From positions 362,501 to 426,500 of the forward strand of contig JACKFA010000002.1 in NCBI GenBank assembly GCA_020632715.1: DNA of 64,000 nt, given 5' to 3'. Shown here piece by piece: positions 11,072 to 19,430 of this stretch. This stretch comes from Deltaproteobacteria bacterium (lineage in GTDB: Bacteria > Myxococcota_A > UBA9042 > PHBI01). The stretch's first letter is position 1. Every line of letters begins with the position of its first letter. Both the position numbers and the translations under genes were made by a program. The notes under the pieces are model-generated. The model saw only the letters and a list, made by a program, of their open reading frames with translations. It searched no databases and had not been told where the DNA came from.

Positions 11072-11458
11072 GAGTCTCTCCCGGTCTGAGGGTTACCGGC
11101 GCGCGAGGCCGACTCGGACCTCGGGGCGCCCACCCCGGCTCGCGGGGCTCGCAGCGCTACGGTCGCAAACGGCGTGCCACGCTCGGCAAAGGCGCTTGCG
11201 AGGCCGTTGAGACGCCCGCGCGTGGCGCTCGCCCCGAGCTCGCGGCGGGACCAGACGGAACAGTGTCGAGCCGGCGCGGGGCAACTTGCCTCACGGTCCC
11301 GGCGTCGCCTGAGGCGCGCCGGTGGCCGCTCATCGCGCGCACGCCGCGCTCGGCGGCCGCTATCGCCCGCGCGGGCGATCGTGGCACGGCCGTTGCTCTA
11401 CTCCTCTCGCGAGCCCGCCCCGAGCGGGCGCACCATGGAAACGAAGAGGAGTCATCGT
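11072..11458. other. Divergent intergenic region
   Basis: 387 bp between the start of the DUF1328 gene (minus) and the DUF2188 gene (plus). The right part holds a sigma54-type promoter. The remaining 300 bp is GC-rich and large enough for activator sites, but I see no clear inverted repeat or second gene. Confidence 0.6.
11382..11397 (+). promoter_or_regulatory. Sigma54 (RpoN) promoter, near-perfect consensus
   Basis: TGGCACGGCCGTTGCT matches the -24/-12 consensus TGGCACG-N4-TTGCW at every fixed position, with GG and GC 10 nt apart. Transcription would start near 11408, about 50 nt before the ATG of the DUF2188 gene. Confidence 0.85.
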
Positions 11459-12040
11459 ATGAACACCCCCTACTGGACGCTCGAGAACTGTCCGCCCGCC
11501 ATCACCTCGCTGCCGTCGAAGGTTCGCGGCCTCGCGCTCGACTACGCGAACACCGAGCTCAAGGAGGGGCGCCACCCCGACCGCGCCATCTCCTACGGCA
11601 TCGCGCGCGCCTTCGCGCTCGACGAGAGCGAGCTCGGCAAGAACGCGACCGCCCTCTATGTCCACGGCGAGGACGGCCAGTGGACGCTCATCTCCGACAA
11701 GACCGACAAGGAGAAGGGCTACACCTTCGACAACTACGAGGACGCGCTGCGCCGCGGCAGCGAGCTCGCCCGCTCGCGCTCGCTCCCGCTCATCGTGCTC
11801 TCCGACGAGGGCGCCGTGCTCGAGAAGTGGGAGGTCACGTCGGACACCGGTGGCCCCGTCTTCCACGTGCAGCCGAGCCTCAAGGGCTGGGTCGTGCGCG
11901 GGCCGGACGGCCACAAGGAGTACGGGACCAAGAAGGAGAGCCTCGAGGCCGCCAGGAAGCGCGCCAGGAAGGCCAACGCCGACCTCGTCATCCACTACCA
12001 GGACGGCACGATCCAGTCGCGCCAGAAGCACACCGCCTGA
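11459..12040 (+). CDS. DUF2188 domain protein under a sigma54 promoter
   Basis: 193 aa. The C-terminal third (about 135-190) is a DUF2188 domain: FHVQPSLKGWVVRGPDG, a Lys-rich helix with KKESLEAARKRARK, then ADLVIHYQDGTIQ. The N-terminal 60 residues (LENCPPAITSLPSKVRGLAL...AISYGIARAFA) resemble the helical ChaB-like segment often seen in small stress proteins, but this part is inference. The middle (about 65-130) repeats a related beta motif (LYVHGEDGQWTLISDK, LPLIVLSDEGAVLEKWEV), suggesting a degenerate second copy. The ATG at 11459 is chosen over one at 11435 because GAGGAG lies 7 nt upstream. A stress or starvation role is inferred from the sigma54 site and neighbours. Confidence 0.75.
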   Translation: MNTPYWTLENCPPAITSLPSKVRGLALDYANTELKEGRHPDRAISYGIARAFALDESELGKNATALYVHGEDGQWTLISDKTDKEKGYTFDNYEDALRRGSELARSRSLPLIVLSDEGAVLEKWEVTSDTGGPVFHVQPSLKGWVVRGPDGHKEYGTKKESLEAARKRARKANADLVIHYQDGTIQSRQKHTA

Positions 12041-12224
12041 TTGAGGCGAGCGCGCGCGACGCGCGCACCGCACGATGGCTCCTCGATGGCGGAGCCCGGG
12101 CGGCCCGACGTGGCCGCTCGGGCGCGCCGACGCGCGCGAGCCGAGCGCCGGCCCCCGCCGCCGCCGGACGCGCGCGCTCCATCGCCCCCGCGACGTCGAC
12201 GCTCCGCGAGCGACCCCGGTCCCG

Positions 12225-13898
12225 TCAGGGCGCCGGCGCCACCTCGAACGTCGGCTCCGCGGCCGTGCAGACGATGCCGAGCCCCTGGACGACCGGCCCG
12301 TCGAGCGTGTCGATCCCCGTCGCCACGCTGCCGAGGGGGCACAGGAGCGTGTCGGACGGCGCGCCGGAGTTGTTGCCGATCCCCACGATCGTGGTCTGGC
12401 CCGTCATGAGCCAGACCCCGTCTGCGTCGTCGCCGTCGACGCGCAGCGGCGCGCAGGACAGCACGACGCGCCGGATGTGCGGCACCTCGTTCACGCCGGC
12501 CGTGATGAGCCCGGTCTTCACGCGGATCCCCGTGACCACCTGGCCCTCCGGGCAACGCGCCTCCGGCTTGTCGCCGAGGAGCGCCGGGTCGTCCTCCTTG
12601 CCGCGCCACGGCAGCTGGAGCGAGGGGGCGTCGGCCGCGCCCGTGTAGGTCGCGCCCGCGTCGGCCGTGGTCGCGTGGTAGTCCGCGCACCTCGCGGAGA
12701 CGCGCATCATCGCGGGGTAGTAGAAGGTCGGCTGGCCGCTCTCGTCGGCCGCGCGCGCGAGGTGCCCGACGAGGCCGACGAGGACCTGCCCCGGGTCGCA
12801 GAGGTCGCGTGTCCAGTGGTCGCTCGCGAGCGCGGAGACGGTCAGGGTGGCCGTCACGGCGCCCGGCGTCATCCCCACGACGTGGGGGACGAGCAGGGCG
12901 GAGAGCGTGTAGGCGCCGATGTCGCCGGCACCCTCGGCGTCGACGATGACGTGGTGGACGCCCGGGTCGAAGAAGGCGGCCAGCGCGTCGCCCGGCGCGC
13001 ACGCGCTGCTCGCGTCGCCGCAGGCGCCGCGGGTGTGGAGGAGCGGAGTCGCCGCCTCGGACGCGAGGGCGAAGCGGACGGCGCGCCGCTCGGCGAGCTC
13101 GAAGCGGTGCTCGGCGTCGGGCCCGGGGGCGCCGGCCGGGCAGTCGGCGGCGGCGAAGTCGTCCGGGCGGTGGCTCGTGTCCCCCGTCACCGACACCTCC
13201 TCGCCGAGCACCAGCGGCGGGAGGGCGCGCCGTGGCTCCCCCACGCAGACGTCGCCGTCGGCGCAGTGGTCGGTCGTGCAGACGTCGCCGTCGTCGCAGG
13301 TGGCGCAGACGCCGCCGCAGCCGTCGTCCTGTCCGCACGCCTCGGCGTCGGCGCAGCGCGGGACGCAGACGCAGGTCCCGCCGTCGCAGGCGAGGCCGTC
13401 GCCGCACTCGCCGCAGCTGCCCCCGCAGCCGTCGTCGCCGCAGGTGCGGTCGCCGCAGTCGGAGATGCACGTGAGGACGCTGATGTCGACGTCGGGGACG
13501 CCGGCGTCGGCGTCGGTCGCGGTGTCGGCGTCCGGATCGGCGTCGCTCGCGTCCTCGACGTCGGCGTCGGCGGCGTCCACGGCGTCGGCGGTGTCCACGT
13601 CGTCCGGCTCTACGTCGTCCGCGCCGTCGGCGTCGTCGGCGTCCTCAGCCGTGTCGGGCCAGACGAGCCCGCGGGTGTCCTCGTCGGCGTCGTCGGGGAG
13701 CGTCTCCGGCGCGACGTCGTCGACGTCCGGCGGGGCGCTCGCGTCGGCCGCCGCGTCGTCCGCGGCGCCGGAGCCCGTGTCGCCACACGCGCCCAGCGAG
13801 AGCGCCGCGCCGAACGATAGCGCGGCCGCCACGACGACCACGAACGCGGACGCGGACACGGACACGAACGGCGACGACTCGCGACGCACCGGCAGCAC
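12225..13898 (-). CDS. Cys-rich lipoprotein with acidic linker
   Basis: 557 aa. A GTG start gives a basic n-region, a hydrophobic segment and a lipobox ending SLGAC, so the protein is probably lipidated and exported. A linker of about 90 residues of Asp/Ala/Val (DADAVDAADADVED pattern) follows, then a block with many Cys in CGDDGCGG and CGQDDGCGGVC repeats, as seen in myxobacterial surface proteins. The C-terminal 200 residues form a Cys-containing domain with repeated LCDPGQVLVGLVG / CPEGQVVTGIRV / CPLGSVATGID units. These look like a three-fold, beta-prism-like repeat, a lectin-type fold by inference. No catalytic motif is visible. The start codon has only a weak ribosome-binding site. Confidence 0.75.
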   Translation of the reverse strand: MLPVRRESSPFVSVSASAFVVVVAAALSFGAALSLGACGDTGSGAADDAAADASAPPDVDDVAPETLPDDADEDTRGLVWPDTAEDADDADGADDVEPDDVDTADAVDAADADVEDASDADPDADTATDADAGVPDVDISVLTCISDCGDRTCGDDGCGGSCGECGDGLACDGGTCVCVPRCADAEACGQDDGCGGVCATCDDGDVCTTDHCADGDVCVGEPRRALPPLVLGEEVSVTGDTSHRPDDFAAADCPAGAPGPDAEHRFELAERRAVRFALASEAATPLLHTRGACGDASSACAPGDALAAFFDPGVHHVIVDAEGAGDIGAYTLSALLVPHVVGMTPGAVTATLTVSALASDHWTRDLCDPGQVLVGLVGHLARAADESGQPTFYYPAMMRVSARCADYHATTADAGATYTGAADAPSLQLPWRGKEDDPALLGDKPEARCPEGQVVTGIRVKTGLITAGVNEVPHIRRVVLSCAPLRVDGDDADGVWLMTGQTTIVGIGNNSGAPSDTLLCPLGSVATGIDTLDGPVVQGLGIVCTAAEPTFEVAPAP

Positions 13899-13900
13899 CT

Positions 13901-13952
13901 CGTTGACTCTGCGACGCCCCGAGGGAACGCCCCGGGGCTCCTCGTGTCAACG
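13901..13952. promoter_or_regulatory. Nested inverted repeat between two minus-strand units
   Basis: Outer arms CGTTGAC (13901-13907) and GTCAACG (13946-13952) enclose an inner pair GCCCCG (13916-13921) and CGGGGC (13933-13938). It could be the terminator of the VWA operon, which ends at 13971, or an operator for the lipoprotein gene that starts at 13898. The sequence does not decide. Confidence 0.35.
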
Positions 13953-13970
13953 ACCTTCTCGGGCTCGCGC

Positions 13971-16739
13971 TCAGCCCCGCCGCTTCCTCAGCTCCCGCAG
14001 CGCGTCGCCGACGCTCCCGCGTCCCTCCGCGGCGCCAGGCGGCGACGACCCCGGCGGCGGCGCCGTCTCCGTGCCACCGCCCGCCTCGGCTCGCGGCGGC
14101 TCCGGCGTCACCGCCCGCCTGCGTCGCCGCGACCACCGCGCGCGCAGCGCCGCGCCGAGCCCGCGCCCGAGCCGCGGCCACGCGAGCGCGAGGCGTCGCG
14201 TCGCCACCTCCACCACGAGCGCCAGCAGCGCGAGCGCGACCAGGAGCGCCGCGAGCTCCGTCCGCTGCCCGCGCGACGGCGGGTTCTCGAAGACCCCGGT
14301 CAGATCCGCGCGCACCACCCCGCCGCCATCGCGCGCGAGCGCCGTGAGCGCCGCGAACCCCGCGCCGACCCCGCCACGCGGCGCCGCCTCCGGGCTGTAC
14401 GGCAGCGCCACCGCCGGCCCGACCACGGGGCCCGTCGGCAGCGCGACCGCGGGGATCACGACGCGATCGTCGGGCAAGGTCACGCGCGCCTCGTAGACGC
14501 CGTCGTCGACGGGCTCCATGCGCACCGTCAGCGGCTCGCCGAGCCGCCCCTCGGTCGAGAGCGACGCGCCGGGCGCCGCCGCTGGCCACTCCGCGCGCCG
14601 CGCCGGGTCGAGCTCGAGCGTGAGCGTCACCTCGCGCCCCTCGCGCGTGGCCGTGAGCACCCCCGGCCCGCCGTCCCCGGCGCCGGCCGTCCAGCGCGCG
14701 AGCCCCGCGACGAGCGGCCCGTAGCCCGCCCACGCCGCGAGCGCCGGGTCGTCCGGCGGCTCCGTGTCGAACGCGACCACCGCCGAGCGCCCCGTGCCGG
14801 CCTGCCCGACGACCACCGCCGGCGCCTCCGGGTCGCCCGGTGCGCGCGCGAGCACGAGCGCGTCCGGCTTCGGGTAGGTCAGGTTGTAGCCGCCGATGGC
14901 CGGCCACTCGGCGAGCGCCGGGTCGCTCCCGAGCACCGTCGGCGCGAGCGCGGTCGGAGCCATGCCCACGCGCTGCGAGATCCAGGCGTTGTGCGCGACG
15001 AGCAGCGTCTCCTGCGCGAACACCCGCGGCAGGTCCTCGGCGCGGTCGGTGAACCACACGCGCCCGTTCCCGCGCGCCGCGACGTCCTTCAGGAGCGCCG
15101 CGTCCGAGTCCGACTCGGTGCCGAGCCCGATGACGCTCACCGTGACGCCGGCCGCCGCGAGGTCGCCGACGAGCGTCACGTAGTCGCCGGGCTGCTCGGC
15201 GTCGGACGCGTCGGCGAAGAGGACCACGTGGCGCGCGCCCTGCGACGCCGAGAGCACCGCGGCGCCCGCGGCCTTCAGCGCCTCGTACACGTAGATCCCG
15301 CCGCCCATCGCGCGGATCCCCCGCACCTGCGCGGCGATCGCCGCCGGATCGACCGCGGGCGTCGCGGCCACGACGACGTGCACGGCCTCGTCCACCGCGT
15401 GCACCGTGACCTCGTCGCGCGGCCCGAGCAGCTCGATCGCCGCGACGGCGCCACTGTTCGCGAGCGACATCTTCGTGGCCCCCCCGGCGACGGTCGCGCC
15501 CATCGAGCCCGAGCGGTCGAGCGAGAGCGCGATGGCGAGCGCCGCCTTCCGGTGCTCGTCGCGGAGCTCGAGCGACACCGGCAGCACCGCCTCCACCTCG
15601 CTCTTGTAGTAGCCGCCCGTCCCGAGGCTCTGCCGCCCGCCCGTCATCACGAGGCCGCCGCCGAGCTCCGAGACGTAGTTGCGCACCGCCGCCATCCCCT
15701 CGACGCCCAGCGCCGCCGCCGGCACCTGCTCGAGCACGAGCGTCCGCACGCCCGCGAGCTCGCCGAGCGTCAGCGGCCCCGCGGCGCGCGTCCCGACCTC
15801 GAGGCCGGCGGCCGCGAGCGCGCGCGAGAGGTTCGTCTCGCCGCCCGCCTGCGACATCACGAGCACCGTCTCGCGGCCCGCGACCAGCACGGCCGCGCGG
15901 GCGCGGTTGTTCTCCGGGACGCGGTCGCCGGCGGCGTCGAGGCGCACCTCGTAGCGGACGACGCCGCTCCCGACGGGGCGATCGGCGAACCGCACCACGG
16001 CCGGCGCGCCGGGAGCGAGGCGCGCCACGCCCTCGGCGACCACGAGTTCGGCGCCCGCGCCGCCGAGGCGGACCACCCGCCACGCGCGCTCGCCGCCGTC
16101 GTCGCCGACGAGCTCCGCCGTGCCGATGAAGCTCTCGCCGCGCTCGAGGCGCCCCGGGAGCTCCACGCGCGCGACGGCGGCGTCGGGCCGCGGGGGGCGC
16201 GCGACCGGGAGCGCGTCGACCGCGAACCCGCGGAGCGCGAGGCGCGCGGCCTCACGGCGGGGAGACGCGCCCGTGAGCTCGCCGTCCGACACGACCACCA
16301 CGCGCGCCGAGCGCCCCGGCGGGACCACGCTCCCCGCGAGCGCGAGGCCCTCGGCGAGGTCGCTCCCGTCGACGGCGACGACCGTGTCGCGGACCTGCGC
16401 GACGCCCTCGGCGCTCGGCGCCTGAACGAGCCGCGCGTCCTCGCCGAACGCGACGATCGCGAGGCGATCGCCGTCCCCGCGCTGCCCGCCGACGAGCGCC
16501 GCGATCTCCTGCGCCCGCTCCTTCTCGCCGCCCATCGAGGCCGAGCGGTCGAGCACGAGGACGACGTCGCTCCCGCCGTGATCGCGGACGACGCTCGGCG
16601 CGGTCGCGGCCAGGCCGAGCAGCGCGAGCGCGGCGAGGCGCCACCAGCGCGCCCGGCCGCGGCGCGCGAGCGCGAACCACGCCACCGCGAGGAGCGGCAG
16701 GAGGACCAGCGCCTCCGGGAGCTCGAGGGTCAGCCCCAC
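13971..16739 (-). CDS. Membrane protein with two VWA domains and a GATase1-like domain
   Basis: 922 aa, last gene of the MoxR operon. Two N-terminal membrane helices (about 9-25 and 33-51) lead into a first VWA domain with MIDAS D64-R-S-A-S. A middle segment near 305-365 (VRTLVLEQV...GGGLVMTGG) resembles the class I glutamine amidotransferase-like domain found in such proteins. A second VWA domain follows with MIDAS DRSGS near 405, and a last membrane helix lies near 833. VWA domains bind metal-dependent partners, and MoxR ATPases typically remodel them. The GTG at 16739 is preceded by GGAGGAGG at suitable spacing and overlaps the end of the BatA-like gene by 10 nt. Confidence 0.85.
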   Translation of the reverse strand: MGLTLELPEALVLLPLLAVAWFALARRGRARWWRLAALALLGLAATAPSVVRDHGGSDVVLVLDRSASMGGEKERAQEIAALVGGQRGDGDRLAIVAFGEDARLVQAPSAEGVAQVRDTVVAVDGSDLAEGLALAGSVVPPGRSARVVVVSDGELTGASPRREAARLALRGFAVDALPVARPPRPDAAVARVELPGRLERGESFIGTAELVGDDGGERAWRVVRLGGAGAELVVAEGVARLAPGAPAVVRFADRPVGSGVVRYEVRLDAAGDRVPENNRARAAVLVAGRETVLVMSQAGGETNLSRALAAAGLEVGTRAAGPLTLGELAGVRTLVLEQVPAAALGVEGMAAVRNYVSELGGGLVMTGGRQSLGTGGYYKSEVEAVLPVSLELRDEHRKAALAIALSLDRSGSMGATVAGGATKMSLANSGAVAAIELLGPRDEVTVHAVDEAVHVVVAATPAVDPAAIAAQVRGIRAMGGGIYVYEALKAAGAAVLSASQGARHVVLFADASDAEQPGDYVTLVGDLAAAGVTVSVIGLGTESDSDAALLKDVAARGNGRVWFTDRAEDLPRVFAQETLLVAHNAWISQRVGMAPTALAPTVLGSDPALAEWPAIGGYNLTYPKPDALVLARAPGDPEAPAVVVGQAGTGRSAVVAFDTEPPDDPALAAWAGYGPLVAGLARWTAGAGDGGPGVLTATREGREVTLTLELDPARRAEWPAAAPGASLSTEGRLGEPLTVRMEPVDDGVYEARVTLPDDRVVIPAVALPTGPVVGPAVALPYSPEAAPRGGVGAGFAALTALARDGGGVVRADLTGVFENPPSRGQRTELAALLVALALLALVVEVATRRLALAWPRLGRGLGAALRARWSRRRRRAVTPEPPRAEAGGGTETAPPPGSSPPGAAEGRGSVGDALRELRKRRG

Positions 16740-18579
16740 GCCGCCTCCTCCGCGCCCACCGACGCGCCGCCGGCCTCGCGGCGGGCGAACCACCACGCGC
16801 CGAGCGCGGCGGCGCAGGCGACGACGAGGTAGAGGAGCTGGGTGACCGGGTCGCGGCGCCGTGCGACGCGGGCGTCGTCGCGGGCGACCGGCTCGCGGGC
16901 GAGCGCGGCGGCGTCGCGCAGATCGCCGAGGTCTGCGTCCATGACGGCGACGGTCAGGCGCTCCCAGGGGCGCGGCGCCGCGGCCGTCCCGAGCGCGAGC
17001 GTCGCCTCGCCCGCGCGCTCGAACCCGGGGAGGAGCACGCGCCCGTCGGCGTCGGCGGCGATCTCGACCGGGCCCTCCTGCCCCGGCGCCGTGACCACGA
17101 GCTGCCGCTCGCCCAGGGGCAACGTCACCGCGACCTGCTCGCCGGCGCCCACGTTCCGCCGCTCGGGGCCCGGGAGCGCCGCGCGGCGCGCGCGCACGAG
17201 GTTGTCGATGAGCGCGGGCCACGCCGGGTGCGCCGTGAGCGTGCCGGCGCCCGCGTCGAGCGCGAGCGCGACCGCGCGCTGCCCGCGGGGGCGCGGGAGG
17301 TCGCGGAGGAGCACCTGATCCCCCGCCACGAGCAGCGCCTGGCCGGGAGCCGTCGCGTTCGCGTCGCCGCCGACCCAGACGGCGCCCGTGAAGTCGAGCC
17401 CGGCGAGCAGCGCGTCGCCGCGCGCCGCGAGGAAGGGGCCGAGCGCCGGGGGGCCGCCCGCGCCCGCGATCGCGACCTCCCAGGCGCCGGCATGTTGCAG
17501 TGCAACATCGGTCAAGTGGTCGACAAACAAGAGGTTGGCGTCATTCTCTTGTGCAACGCGCACGCCGGTCGCGGCGCCGAGCGCGCGGAGGACCGGCGCT
17601 CGCGCCGGGCCGGTGAGCGCCACCGTCGCGGTGATCTCCCGCGCGTCCGGGCGGATGAGCTCGACCGCGTCGTCCTCCGCGAGCGGATCCGGCCCCGAGA
17701 GCGCGATCCGCAGGCGCTCGGGTCGCGCCTCGGCCGGGAGCGGGAGCACGAGCGTCGCGCCGGCCTCCGCCGCGAGCTCGATCGTCTGGCGCGCGAGCGC
17801 GCGCGCGCCGCTCGAGACGACGAGCTCCCGCTCCCGGGCCGTGCCGCCGTGCGCCGCGACCCGCACGAGGAGCCGCTCGCCGCCGCGCGCGTCCGGCAAG
17901 AGCCAGCGCGCCTCGGCGACGCCGCTCGTCGCGAGCGGCCGCCCCGTCGCCAGGAGCCCGACCCCTCGGGGAGCCCGGGCGGCTCGCGGTCGCTCACGAG
18001 GAGCACCGCGCCCGCGGGCCCCGTCGCCGCCGCGGGCCGCGAGCTCCGCGGCGAGCGAGGCGCAGCGCGGGCTCGAGATCGTGGGGGCGCGTCGCCGGCG
18101 CGAAGCCACGCAGCGCCTCCAGCGCGCGCTCGGGCGAGGTCGCCGGGCCCGCGAGCACGCGGGCGGGCGGGCCGCTCGCGACGAGGGTCACGCGGGCGTC
18201 GCGCGGGGAGCGCGTCGAGCCGGGCCTCGAGCGCCGCGCGCGCCCGGTCGAGCGCGGTCCCGTCGGCGCCGGCGCGCGCCGCCATGCGGAGGCTCTCGTC
18301 GAGCACGATCACCTCGTGGATCGCGGCGTCGTCGCCGTCGAGGTGCGGGTCGGCGAGGAGCGCTGTGAGCGCGAGCGCCGCGAGCAGCTCGAGCCAGAGG
18401 CTCGCCTCGCGCCGGAGCGGGGCGCGGCGACGGCCCGGCGCGGCCGCCTCGACCGCCGGCCCGAAGAGGAAGAGGCCGGTGACCGGCGTCGGCCGGTAGC
18501 GGCGCCGGAAGAGGTGGATCGCCACGATCGCGGGCAGGGCGAGCAAGCCCAGGAGGCCGAGGGGAGCGCCGAACGTCAC
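16730..18579 (-). pseudogene. BatA-like membrane protein gene, reading frame interrupted several times
   Basis: The N-terminus VTFGAPLGLLGLLALPAIVAIHLFRRR is the aerotolerance-regulator (BatA) N-terminal motif with a membrane helix, followed by a degenerate VWA-type segment EVIVLDESLRM. The C-terminal half is intact for about 400 residues and ends with a membrane helix (LLYLVVACAAALGAWWF). Between about 18215 and 17955 the coding signal jumps frame at least four times, at or near CCCC/GGGG runs. Homologous text can be followed through each jump (LPRDARVTLVASG, then LRLAAELAARGGDG, then AGAVLLVSDREPP, then GLLATGRPLATSG). Clustered homopolymer indels suggest consensus error, but true decay is possible. 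The GTG start overlaps the DUF58 stop as GTGA. Confidence 0.7.
17492..17508. repeat. 17-bp palindrome inside the BatA-like gene
   Basis: ATGTTGCA-G-TGCAACAT is a perfect palindrome with 8-bp arms. It starts a patch of about 70 bp with clearly lower GC than its surroundings. A sister palindrome of the same design lies at 19037-19055. See findings. Confidence 0.6.
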
Positions 18580-19430
18580 GCGGGCCCTCCCGCGACGACG
18601 CCCGCGGCGACGAGCGCGCGCGCGGCCCCCTCGAGCCCCTCCTCCACGGTGACCGCGACGAGGCCTGGCCCGCGGCCGAGGAGGGCCTCGCGGAGGCCGG
18701 CCTGGTGCCGCTCGTAGCGGTGGCGGTACGCGGCGCAGGCGCGCTCGTCGAGGACGAGGTCGCGGGCGCCCCCCTCGACGTCCTCGAGGCGCACGGGGCC
18801 GAGCGGCCGCGGCTCGCGCTCGACGCGCGCGAGCACCTCGATGACGCCGAGCGAGCCGGCCTCGCGGCCGAGGCGGCGCGTCAGGGCCGCGGCGCCCTCG
18901 GGGTAGAGCCCGTCCGTCACGACCAGCCGCTCCGAGAAGGCGGGCAGCGCGGGCGCCGGGTCCGCCAGGAGCCCCGCGCGACCGTGCGGTGCACAATCGC
19001 GGAGCGCGGCCAGCCAGGCGGCTGGTCCCGGTGGGGCATGCTGCATTGCAGCATGAGCGAGCCAGAGGTCGACGCGCGCCTCCTCCTTCCGCCCGAGCTG
19101 CACGAGGAGCGCCGCGATCCCGGTCGCGAGCGCGAGCTTCGCGGGTGAGGCGGCCATGCTGAGCGACAGGTCGAGGACGACGACGAGCCGCGGGCTCACG
19201 AGCGCCTGGCGCCGCCGCAGCACGAGCTGGTCCGTGCGGGCGTAGACGCCCCAGTCGATCCGGCGGAGGTCGTCGCCGGGGAGGTAGGCGCGCGTGTCGT
19301 GGAGCTCGAGGCTCGCGCCGGCCGCGCGCCCGAGGCGCCCGCCGACCGCGCGCGGGGCGCCGCGCTGGCCCGTCAGGAGCCGGAGCCGGCTCGCCTGGGC
19401 GAGCACGGCGGCCTCGTCCCAGGCCGGCAC
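18576..19430 (-). CDS. DUF58 family protein
   Basis: 284 aa. The DUF58 signature is present: LHDTRAYLPGDDLRRIDWGVYART near residues 43-66, followed by a VWA-like strand VVVLDLSLSM with a partly conserved MIDAS. DUF58 proteins are regular partners of MoxR ATPases and BatA-type VWA proteins, where they may be clients or adaptors. The start is GTG at 19430, directly after the stop of the ABC permease. Its own stop overlaps the next start as GTGA. It contains the second palindrome of the pair described at 17492. Confidence 0.88.
   Translation of the reverse strand: MPAWDEAAVLAQASRLRLLTGQRGAPRAVGGRLGRAAGASLELHDTRAYLPGDDLRRIDWGVYARTDQLVLRRRQALVSPRLVVVLDLSLSMAASPAKLALATGIAALLVQLGRKEEARVDLWLAHAAMQHAPPGPAAWLAALRDCAPHGRAGLLADPAPALPAFSERLVVTDGLYPEGAAALTRRLGREAGSLGVIEVLARVEREPRPLGPVRLEDVEGGARDLVLDERACAAYRHRYERHQAGLREALLGRGPGLVAVTVEEGLEGAARALVAAGVVAGGPA
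19037..19055. repeat. 19-bp palindrome inside the DUF58 gene
   Basis: CATGCTGCA-T-TGCAGCATG is a perfect palindrome with 9-bp arms. It shares the form ATGYTGCA-N-TGCARCAT with the element at 17492-17508. Both lie in coding sequence of one operon, 1.5 kb apart. Confidence 0.6.
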
